Positions 1 to 4,751 of a stretch of DNA of 7,016 nucleotides are shown one piece after another. Numbering within the stretch: position 1 is the stretch's first letter; each line of letters begins with the position of its first letter. This stretch comes from Desulfurococcales archaeon. Its GTDB lineage: Archaea; Thermoproteota; Thermoprotei_A; Sulfolobales; NBVN01. Under the pieces are notes generated by a model that was not told the DNA's origin, made no database searches, and saw only the letters and a program-made list of their open reading frames with translations. The translations under genes were made by a program, and so were the position numbers. Location of the stretch: contig JAGGUC010000064.1 of the NCBI GenBank assembly GCA_021158735.1, positions 1 through 7,016 on the forward strand, written 5' to 3'.

Positions 1-1134
1 ACCGTAGGTTATTACTTCAATTCCCTTACTGCTGTAGTAGTGGGAGTCTAGTCCACCAACACATACGGTCTTCTTCAGCTCCCTACCTAGGACCTCCCGG
101 GCCGCAGAGGTAGCTACACTAACTAACCTGCTGTCCGGGCTCGTTATAGAGGGCATTAACTTACTAATTAACTTGAGGCTCAGTTTTACGTCAGGAAACT
201 CCTTCTGCAGTTCATTCACGAACTCCCTGAGTTCTTCTTCCACACGTTCAGGGTTCTCCTCAACGATCAATCTTCGATCTATTGAGAACGCGTAGTATCC
301 CGGAACTATGTTGACTTTAGTACTGCCCCTGACCTCACCCCCTAAGGTCACGGTGGGTTTAGCACCTCTCGGGTCGTCATAGTCGTACTTGCTTACCCTA
401 TCTTCCAGCGACTTTATGTACTTACTCATGAATTCCTGAGCAACCCTCACCATGTACTCGAACGCGTTAGTACCTAACCAGGGTGATGAGCCATGGGCCT
501 GCTTACCACGTACCTCTACTAAAGCCCACACAGCACCCTTATGACCTATCCAGACCTTGTCAACGCCGCTGGGCTCACCTATTATTACGTAGTTTGGCTT
601 CGAAAGCTCCTTCTCTACGAGGTACCCAGTCCCTGTATGCCCACCTATCTCCTCATCAGGTACTAGAGCGATCTCAATGCTCCCGCTGAAGTTCTTAAAT
701 ACTTCTGTGAAGGCCTTCACAGCCAGTATTGCAGCAGCAATACCTCCCTTCATGTCGACTGACCCGCGACCGTAGAGCCTGTCGCCTTCAACTACGGGTT
801 TGAAGGGGTCTCTATCCCACCCTGACCCAGGGGGCACAACGTCGTAGTGCCCGTTAAAGTGCACTACAGGCTCACCGTTGCCCACCCTGCCAATGAGTAT
901 GTACCTGGGGTAGTCAGCGTAGTCAGGGAAGTACTTAGCTACTTCATTTTTCGGAACTTCATAAACCTTAGTATCCATGCCGATCTCCTTAAGTATTGAT
1001 TCAGCAGATTCAACGAACTCCCTGAAGTTTTCTCCGGGCGGGTTAACCGTGGGTACCGACACAAGCTTTGAGAGAACCTCCAGACCCCACTCAGAGTGCT
1101 TGTCAATTAAGTTAAGTAAATTACTCAAGGACAT
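1..1134 (-). CDS. M20-family metallopeptidase / ArgE-DapE-type deacylase (3' end beyond window)
   Basis: Zinc-dependent amidohydrolase of the ArgE/DapE/CPG2 (M20) family, probably cytoplasmic since no signal peptide is visible. 378 residues are present. Seen: metal and catalytic motif NGHYDVVPPG (His96, Asp98), RGSVDMKGG with the bridging Asp128, the catalytic Glu pair PDEEIGG (Glu161-Glu162), GEPSG with metal ligand Glu187, and KQAHGSSP with His214, the dimerisation/lid-domain His region. The last family ligand, a His soon after the ..YGPG.. segment, lies past the left edge; the reading stops at ..VITYG, so roughly 30-40 residues are missing compared with the usual 400-420. ATG at 1134 is chosen because GAGG (1143-1146) sits 8 bases ahead of it; in-frame GTG codons at 1152 and 1161 would suit a leaderless start, and a TAG at 1162-1164 closes the frame. 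The substrate (acetylornithine, succinyl-diaminopimelate, LysW-lysine or a dipeptide) cannot be decided. It lies 89 bases after the next gene upstream on the same strand, with a hairpin between them. Confidence 0.9.
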   Translation of the reverse strand, partial: MSLSNLLNLIDKHSEWGLEVLSKLVSVPTVNPPGENFREFVESAESILKEIGMDTKVYEVPKNEVAKYFPDYADYPRYILIGRVGNGEPVVHFNGHYDVVPPGSGWDRDPFKPVVEGDRLYGRGSVDMKGGIAAAILAVKAFTEVFKNFSGSIEIALVPDEEIGGHTGTGYLVEKELSKPNYVIIGEPSGVDKVWIGHKGAVWALVEVRGKQAHGSSPWLGTNAFEYMVRVAQEFMSKYIKSLEDRVSKYDYDDPRGAKPTVTLGGEVRGSTKVNIVPGYYAFSIDRRLIVEENPERVEEELREFVNELQKEFPDVKLSLKLISKLMPSITSPDSRLVSVATSAAREVLGRELKKTVCVGGLDSHYYSSKGIEVITYG

Positions 1135-1199
1135 TTCAGGCGCCTCATACACTATATTCACCTAAGGAAAATCAACTTTATGGCTACTCCACGATTTGC

Positions 1200-1234
1200 T
1201 AGCTGAATAAGGTCGCCACACCCTTATTCAGCTA
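1200..1234 (-). terminator. 13-bp perfect hairpin spanning the stop codon of the coiled-coil/nuclease gene
   Basis: The arms TAGCTGAATAAGG (1200-1212) and CCTTATTCAGCTA (1222-1234) are exact reverse complements around a 9-base loop. The right arm contains the TAA stop (1224-1226) and the last codons of the minus-strand gene at 1224-1910. A terminator or mRNA 3'-end structure is the simplest reading, as it separates this gene from the M20 gene. No clear U-run follows on the minus strand, so the type is uncertain. Confidence 0.5.
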
Positions 1235-1910
1235 TAGGTCTTATATCAACACCTAATGCCTTAGCTGCCTCACGCGCACCACGGTCTATGAAGCCTCCAA
1301 TGATTACGAGTTTGGGGGTGACGCCTTCAATACGCTCATACAGCTTTCCTATTCTGAAGAGCTCGGCTACATCACTCTTGGATACCCTAGACTTGACCTC
1401 AATTAAGATGTGCTCCCTATCCTTAATAATGACATCAACCTCTACGATCGATGGGTAGCCATACACGTAACCTTCATTATCCTTGTGGACCCACCTCTCA
1501 ACCCTAGCTACACCGAAGACCTCCTCAACAACGTACTTCATACCTTCACGGAAGGCTTCCTCACTCAAAATTCCGAACCTGTGGCTCACAGCCATAACAA
1601 TCCTTCTTAAATCCCTTAACTCCTCCTCCACCCTAATAAACCGCTCCTCAAGCTTACTAACCCTCTCCTCTAGTTTAGCGAACCTCTCTTCTAATTGAGC
1701 AAACCTTTCTTCTAACTTGGCGAATCTTTCTTCTAGCTGGGCAAACCTCTCCTCAAGAGCCTGCTGACGTTCCTCAAGCTTCTGTTGTCTTTCTTCAAGC
1801 CTCACCTGCCTTTCTTCTAATTTAGCGAATCTTTCAAGTAACTCCTTAAAACCTAGTAAGCCCATCATGGCGTATCTGAACACACGATCCTCCTCAAGAG
1901 CTCTCAACAA
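1224..1910 (-). CDS. DUF3782-like protein: heptad coiled coil plus PD-(D/E)XK nuclease-like domain
   Basis: A 228-residue protein of a family common in thermophilic archaea, without a known cellular function. Residues 1-23 form a short helical head (EEDRVFRYAMMGLLG), followed from about residue 24 by a coiled coil in which residues 31-93 are nine consecutive heptads starting LEER, then VEEELRD. The C-terminal domain (about 105-228) carries a PD-(D/E)XK signature: Asp159 in VEVDVIIKD, then Glu171-Val-Lys173 in ILIEVKS. This is the core expected of a restriction-endonuclease fold, so DNA cleavage is a reasonable but unproven inference. The start is TTG at 1910 (a second TTG follows at 1907); the frame upstream is open only to a TGA at 1944-1946 and holds no ATG/GTG/TTG before 1910. 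A SD-like GGTGGTGAG at 1943-1951 is far from this TTG, so the start is uncertain. It lies 90 bases after the winged-helix gene on the same strand. Confidence 0.8.
   Translation of the reverse strand: MLRALEEDRVFRYAMMGLLGFKELLERFAKLEERQVRLEERQQKLEERQQALEERFAQLEERFAKLEERFAQLEERFAKLEERVSKLEERFIRVEEELRDLRRIVMAVSHRFGILSEEAFREGMKYVVEEVFGVARVERWVHKDNEGYVYGYPSIVEVDVIIKDREHILIEVKSRVSKSDVAELFRIGKLYERIEGVTPKLVIIGGFIDRGAREAAKALGVDIRPIAE
1632..1820 (-). repeat. Nine in-frame 21-base repeats encoding LEERxxx heptads
   Basis: Nine contiguous 21-base units each encode a heptad LEER followed by FAK, FAQ, QVR, QQK, QQA, VSK or FIR. The units are diverged in wobble positions (CTT/TTA/CTC for Leu), so this is an old, selected array and not a fresh expansion. 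It builds the coiled-coil stalk of the protein at 1224-1910. Confidence 0.85.
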
Positions 1911-1978
1911 CTTCTCTTTTTCAGTGCTGGTAAGTCCCAGTACTCACCACCAAGTACACGATTATGTAACATAGTTAA

Positions 1979-1999
1979 TATAACTAATTTCGGAGTTAC
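1979..1999 (-). other. Short coding relic resembling the C-terminus of the DUF3782-like protein
   Basis: Read on the minus strand this segment encodes VTPKLVI, identical to residues 197-203 of the neighbouring nuclease-like protein (encoded at 1302-1322). The two 21-base stretches differ at seven positions, and every difference leaves the amino acid unchanged. The match breaks down on both sides (ILTMLHNR against IIGGFIDR). This suggests the tail of a decayed paralogue between the winged-helix gene and the intact gene; chance cannot be ruled out. Confidence 0.35.
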
Positions 2000-2039
2000 C
2001 TCAAGACTGCCTAGGAGCTGGGAGCACTGTCTTGAGGTA
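1997..2039 (-). terminator. 11-bp perfect inverted repeat spanning the stop codon of the winged-helix gene
   Basis: The arms TACCTCAAGAC (1997-2007) and GTCTTGAGGTA (2029-2039) are exact reverse complements with a 21-base loop, and TGC/GCA inside the loop could lengthen the stem. The regulator's TGA stop (2001-2003) lies in one arm and the codons for its last dozen residues fill the rest. It may be a 3'-end hairpin or terminator; no U-run follows on the minus strand. Confidence 0.45.
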
Positions 2040-2270
2040 CTCGTAAGCACCCAGCCACTCATACCCTCTCTCCGTAATTCTGTAGAAGGTTCTTTCATCG
2101 ATTCTATACTCGATTACCAACCCATGCTTTACTAGGTAACTAATGACGGTCTTACCCCTATCAACCGGTAGCTTAGCTTGAAGACTTAACTCAGTGATTC
2201 CCAGGTCTCTCTTAGCCAGTGACTTAAGTATGGACTCTACTATGTCGTGCCAGCACCTGTACCTTCTCAT
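2001..2270 (-). CDS. Small winged-helix transcriptional regulator (HTH_45/ArnR1-like)
   Basis: An 89-residue single-domain DNA-binding protein. The visible layout is a first helix (about 5-19, CWHDIVESILKSL), GITELSLQAKLP (24-35) as the second helix, a recognition helix in VDRGKTVISYLVKHGL (36-51), and a wing with EYRIDERTFYRITERG (54-69) leading into a C-terminal helix EWLGAYEYLK. This order, including ..YLVKHGLV.. and ..YRITERGYEWL.., is that of the archaeal HTH_45/ArnR1-like family. No ligand-binding or metal-binding domain is present. ATG at 2270 is supported by a TATA box centred about 28 bases upstream, which would give a leaderless transcript. A perfect palindrome lies between that box and the start, so autorepression is likely; this is inference. 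The gene is divergent from the beta-helix gene and may be co-transcribed with the coiled-coil/nuclease gene downstream, though a hairpin lies between them. Confidence 0.8.
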   Translation of the reverse strand: MRRYRCWHDIVESILKSLAKRDLGITELSLQAKLPVDRGKTVISYLVKHGLVIEYRIDERTFYRITERGYEWLGAYEYLKTVLPAPRQS

Positions 2271-2335
2271 CTAACTCACAAATTGTGAGTTTTACTTATA
2301 ACTTATGAAGTTGATGCTTGTATGGGGCTGATACT
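2271..2335. promoter_or_regulatory. Divergent intergenic promoter region with self-complementary TATA box
   Basis: The box acttataa at 2294-2301 contains TTATAA (2296-2301), which reads the same on both strands. On the minus strand its centre is about 28 bases from the ATG at 2270, predicting a start point at or next to that codon. On the plus strand the same spacing predicts a start near 2325, just before the beta-helix gene at 2336. One element could therefore serve both genes; start points are predicted, not observed. Confidence 0.55.
2273..2291. promoter_or_regulatory. Perfect 9-1-9 palindromic operator candidate
   Basis: AACTCACAA (2273-2281), a single A (2282) and TTGTGAGTT (2283-2291) form a perfect inverted repeat. 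It lies between the TATA box and the start of the winged-helix gene, and directly upstream of the TATA box for the plus-strand gene, where the TFB recognition element would sit. A dimer of the adjacent winged-helix protein is the natural candidate to bind it, blocking its own promoter and possibly the divergent one. Confidence 0.65.
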
Positions 2336-2980
2336 ATGCAGGAGATTGAGGAGCTGTCAGCTGGGGGGTCTGTAAGGATGAGGGGTCCGCTAAAGTTCGG
2401 GAGACTGAGTATTAGTGGGTCGCTGAAAATTGATGGTAGTGCTGAAGGTGAGGAACTGCACGTCAGCGGGTCTGGAAGCATTAGCGGTGACTTGAGGGTT
2501 AGGGAGCTTAAGGTTTCAGGGAGCATGAGCATAAAGGGGAGCTTAGAAGGTGATGAAGTGAGTATTTCAGGAAGTACTTCGGTTGATGAAGAATTAAAGT
2601 GCAGTGAACTGGAGGTCTCAGGTAGCTTGAAGGCGCGTAAGGTAGTAGCTACTGAGGTAACCATTAACGGGTCTCTCAGAGCGAGTGAGGTACTTGCTAA
2701 GGAGGTAGTCATAGGGAGGAAGTCTAAGGTGTTCGCTAAGGTAATAGCACGTGAGGTCAGGGTAGGGAAAGAAGCTGAAGTAAGTGAGGTAATTGGTGGA
2801 GAGGTCGGGGTCGGGAAAAATGCTGAAGTAGACTTGATTGAGGGGGAATACGTTAGTGTGGCGAAGAATGCTGAAGTAGGTGTGTTAAGGTATGTTAATA
2901 GAGCAGACATAGATGAGAGAGCTGAGGTTGATAAGTTAGTTAAGATTGAGAAATTATCAAGAGAGATACCGAGTCAGTAA
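2336..2980 (+). CDS. Bactofilin-like beta-helix repeat protein (polymer-forming cytoskeletal type)
   Basis: A 214-residue protein made almost wholly of a short repeat, with no signal peptide or membrane segment. SGS triplets at residues 27, 44, 61, 78 and 95 are exactly 17 apart, followed by NGS at 111. From about 127 the repeat changes to GRKSKV, GKEAEV, GKNAEV, AKNAEV and DERAEV (127, 144, 160, 176, 193), spaced 16-17. About eleven turns of a right-handed beta-helix result, as in bactofilins and Bacillus YhbE-type proteins, which assemble into filaments or scaffolds. Whether this one polymerises is unknown. ATG at 2336 is chosen because GGGGCTGAT (2324-2332), close to the ideal SD, stands ahead of it; an in-frame TTG at 2318 would overlap the predicted promoter and SD. 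The gene is divergent from the winged-helix regulator, which probably controls it. Confidence 0.75.
   Translation: MQEIEELSAGGSVRMRGPLKFGRLSISGSLKIDGSAEGEELHVSGSGSISGDLRVRELKVSGSMSIKGSLEGDEVSISGSTSVDEELKCSELEVSGSLKARKVVATEVTINGSLRASEVLAKEVVIGRKSKVFAKVIAREVRVGKEAEVSEVIGGEVGVGKNAEVDLIEGEYVSVAKNAEVGVLRYVNRADIDERAEVDKLVKIEKLSREIPSQ
2414..2950 (+). repeat. About eleven degenerate 48-51-base coding repeats (beta-helix coils)
   Basis: The protein repeat has the pattern SGSxxhxGxxxxxELxV in the first half and GKxAEVxxVxxxEVxV in the second half (h, hydrophobic). The unit length is 17 residues at first, later alternating 16 and 17. DNA-level identity between units is low, consistent with an old structural repeat. 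Confidence 0.7.
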
Positions 2981-3001
2981 AGGAGGTGCATGAACCAGTA
3001 A
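2981..3001 (+). other. Strong SD followed by a three-residue mini-ORF; probable relic of a lost gene start
   Basis: AGGAGGTG (2981-2988) is nearly the full anti-SD complement and follows the stop of the beta-helix gene directly. The next ATG (2990-2992) reads Met-Asn-Gln and then TAA (2999-3001); a GTG at 2986 gives only six codons. The SD-to-ATG spacing is very short. CAGTAAA occurs at 2975-2981 and again at 2996-3002, so a small duplication or deletion may have occurred here. The end of the convergent acetyltransferase fragment begins at 3003. Confidence 0.4.
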
Positions 3002-3002
3002 A

Positions 3003-3254
3003 CTAATTAATAAAAATCCATTGCTTTCTAGAAATCTCTTTATAACCTAACGCCTCATAAACCTTTATAGCTGGCTTATTGTCTTCTCGGACATGAAGTA
3101 GCGCTTTCGCACCTGATGCAACAGCGGCCTTAGTTATAGCTGATGTCACGGCCTTAGCGTACCCTCTCCCTCCATGGTTAGGATGCGTAAATACATCTCC
3201 AATAAGCCATACCTCCGGCATTTTGAGGTATGCACAGGCAATTGATACAAGCAC
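3003..3254 (-). pseudogene. GNAT acetyltransferase, C-terminal part, separated by frameshift
   Basis: This fragment carries the acetyl-CoA binding half of a GNAT N-acetyltransferase: EVWLIGDVFTHP (beta strand before motif A), HGGRGYAKAVTSAI (pyrophosphate loop and helix) and LHVREDNKPAIKVYEALGY (motif B). The family loop Q/R-x-x-G-x-G/A normally begins with Arg or Gln (YRGRGYA in relatives), but here that position is Gly, which may weaken cofactor binding. Eighty-three residues can be read from GTG at 3254, but this is too short to be a working GNAT, and homology continues upstream in another frame, joining smoothly with the fragment at 3256-3732. One base too many or too few near 3256-3260 explains the break. 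It could be translated separately by reinitiation; I think that less likely. The C-terminus at 3003 looks complete. Confidence 0.7.
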
Positions 3255-3255
3255 A

Positions 3256-3732
3256 TTACCTGCTTAGGAGTTCTACAGCCCTAGCACTGCTTATGGATCT
3301 TTCCTGAACGTTCTTGAGCCTCATGAACTGCTGTACGAGATTTCTGCAATTACTATGTAACTTGGTAACTCCTTCATGCGGGTATTCCTTAAAATCACTG
3401 GCAGTTGCTGCCATGTCGATATAGTTTGTAGTGTACATGTTCTTCACCTCCTTACTTCTTAGGTAGTTAATAACGTCGCTAAGGCAGGCACCACCATAAA
3501 CTTCGATTACAGCAGCTTCACTGACAGGCACGTGCACTAAGAGAGGGTTGAAGTCACTCCATAAGTGTACGCCGTACCTGTGAGGTCCTCTCCATACGAG
3601 AACATACCCTTTAATTAAGTCATCGTCAACTACGAAGTACGCGTTAGTATTCTCGAGTTCATATATTAGGTCGTACATTATGTAGATATGCTGATGGAGT
3701 CCCTCATGTAGAGGTTCTTCACAGCACGCCAT
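3256..3732 (-). pseudogene. GNAT acetyltransferase, N-terminal part, ended by frameshift
   Basis: One hundred and fifty-eight residues form the N-terminal half of a two-domain archaeal GNAT protein. Seen: IYIMYDLIYELENTNAYFV, then GYVLVWRGP and VHLWSD, the usual opening strands of this group, ending ..SSARAVELLSR before a TAA at 3256-3258. The neighbouring fragment continues with NVLVSIACAYL, where relatives have an uninterrupted chain, for a total of about 240 residues. ATG at 3732 has no SD, and a TAA lies two codons ahead. In another frame AGGAGG (3765-3770) precedes TTG at 3758 by 6 bases and reads MRRVASLNLWRAV, a more typical beginning, so a second frameshift near 3690-3735 is possible. 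Target substrate unknown. The gene is divergent from the etf operon. Confidence 0.65.
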
Positions 3733-3783
3733 AAGTTAAGGCTTGCTACCCGCCTCAATGAGTGCCTCCTATTTACATAAAAA

Positions 3784-3800
3784 TTAATTACTATAATTAA
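3784..3800. promoter_or_regulatory. AT-rich 7-3-7 inverted repeat between the GNAT gene and the etf operon
   Basis: TTAATTA (3784-3790), CTA, TAATTAA (3794-3800). It lies in the 200-base divergent intergenic region, about 26 bases upstream of the TTG at 3758. It may be an operator or simply AT-rich promoter DNA containing a TATA box for the GNAT gene. Nothing else gene-like is seen between 3771 and 3947. Confidence 0.25.
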
Positions 3801-3874
3801 CTACTCACTTGCTTTCTCCTTGAGGTAAAGGTTGCTAACTATAAGTTAATCCTCCCTTTAAGGTAAGGATAATA

Positions 3875-3882
3875 CTTTAAAG
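3875..3882 (+). promoter_or_regulatory. Possible TATA box of the etf operon
   Basis: CTTTAAAG contains TTTAAA, a good match to the archaeal TATA consensus. The predicted transcription start would be near 3904, leaving an untranslated leader of about 59 bases that contains the strong SD. A weaker AT-rich stretch at 3918-3928 is an alternative but would place the start on top of the SD. Confidence 0.35.
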
Positions 3883-3948
3883 CACCCTGCAGACCATAGT
3901 AATGTAACTTCATGAGGTTTAGAATAATGTGTGCTGCACCATGTATTA

Positions 3949-3958
3949 GGAGGTGATC
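3949..3958 (+). promoter_or_regulatory. Near-perfect Shine-Dalgarno that places the etfB start at ACG 3963
   Basis: GGAGGTGATC complements the archaeal 16S 3' end over ten bases. Nine bases separate GGAGG from ACG at 3963, a normal spacing. The conventional ATG at 3981 is 27 bases away, too far for this SD. Confidence 0.75.
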
Positions 3959-3962
3959 TAAA

Positions 3963-4751
3963 ACGAAGATCATTGTTTTAATGAAGCCAGCACCAGATGT
4001 TGAAAAGGTAAGATTTGATGTTAGGAGGGGGGTCGTTGATAGGTCGTCAGCTGAGCTTGAAATAAATCCATTTGACTTACACGCCTTAGAAGCTGCTGTT
4101 AGAATTAAGGAGTCCGTAGGTGGTATAGTTACGGTTATTTCGATGGCTCCCTCACATGCTGAACCTGCCTTAAGGGATGCACTAGCTAGAGGTGCTGACA
4201 GAGCCATACTGCTTAGTGATAGGAGGTTTGCTGGCTCGGACACTCTAGCAACTTCCTACACGCTCGCGTCAGCCATCAAGAAGTTAGGTGAGTTCGACCT
4301 GATTATCTGTGGTGAGAAGTCCGTTGACGGTGATACAGGGCAGGTGGGTCCTGAGGTTGCTGAGTTCTTGGGTATCCCTCACGTATCTTATGTAACCGAA
4401 ATTAAGGAAGTGAGTAACGGGTTCGTAACTGTTGCTTCTGACTTTGGTGTAGCTTACTACTTGGTGAGGGCTGAGCTACCTGCACTACTCTCGGTTACTA
4501 AGGAGGTCAACGTGCCTAGGAAGCCGAAATTTAAGGACTTGATGAAGGCTAGGAAGGCTGAGATTGAGGTGTGGAGTGCTGATGACTTAAAGGATGTACT
4601 CGACCTTAATAGGTTAGGTCTTGAGGGCTCGGCAACTAGGGTCGTTAAGGCGTACTACGCTTTAGAGAAAGGTAGGGAGGGCATCAAGGTTAAGGGTGAT
4701 GAGGGCATTCGCAAGATAATCGATTTACTCTCTTCATCAGGGGTGATCTGA
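3963..4751 (+). CDS. etfB: Electron transfer flavoprotein beta subunit (EtfB/FixA), apparent ACG start
   Basis: Beta subunit of the heterodimeric electron-transferring flavoprotein, cytoplasmic, which passes electrons between a flavin dehydrogenase and other carriers. Read from ACG it has 262 residues, normal for EtfB. Its N-terminus K-I-I-V-L-M-K-P-A-P-D equals the family's MKIxVxxKxxPD strand with Thr codon ACG where Met is expected. ATG at 3981 would remove half of that first strand, and an in-frame TGA at 3954 excludes earlier starts. Motifs counted from ACG: SDRRFAGSDTLATSYTLA (85-102) and DGDTGQVGPE (122-131, nucleotide binding). Both resemble EtfB of bifurcating or anaerobe-type complexes, where the subunit can hold a second FAD in place of AMP; the assignment needs an alignment. 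It is the first gene of a three-gene operon; its TGA directly abuts the GTG of etfA. If only the ATG is used, the coding region is 3981-4751. Confidence 0.92.
   Translation, partial: TKIIVLMKPAPDVEKVRFDVRRGVVDRSSAELEINPFDLHALEAAVRIKESVGGIVTVISMAPSHAEPALRDALARGADRAILLSDRRFAGSDTLATSYTLASAIKKLGEFDLIICGEKSVDGDTGQVGPEVAEFLGIPHVSYVTEIKEVSNGFVTVASDFGVAYYLVRAELPALLSVTKEVNVPRKPKFKDLMKARKAEIEVWSADDLKDVLDLNRLGLEGSATRVVKAYYALEKGREGIKVKGDEGIRKIIDLLSSSGVI
4740..4748 (+). promoter_or_regulatory. Shine-Dalgarno of etfA inside the end of etfB
   Basis: GGGGTGATC differs in one base from the ideal SD and lies 8 bases (after GGGG) ahead of the GTG at 4752. It supports the GTG start and translational coupling with etfB. 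Confidence 0.65.

Noticed and set aside
483..1165. Plus-strand open frames of 62-68 residues
   Set aside because: They lie inside the M20 peptidase gene on the other strand, which shows full family motifs.
1632..1820. Regular short repeats as a CRISPR array or minisatellite
   Set aside because: The 21-base units lack spacers and are in-frame codons of a heptad coiled coil.
1904..2098. 64-residue minus-strand open frame overlapping the winged-helix gene
   Set aside because: Most of it is an out-of-frame reading of the regulator; only the VTPKLVI segment is of interest and is listed as a relic.
2296..2910. 204-residue open frame antisense to the beta-helix gene
   Set aside because: Ser/Thr/Pro/Leu-rich low-complexity translation that mirrors the repeats of the sense gene; no SD and no family resemblance.
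3912..3956. 14-codon upstream ORF in frame with etfB, ending at the TGA inside the SD
   Set aside because: No SD of its own and no recognisable peptide; it could be chance in a 60-base leader.
3839..4243. 134-residue open frame antisense to the start of etfB
   Set aside because: Its translation is a shadow of conserved EtfB codons and crosses the etf leader; no motif.
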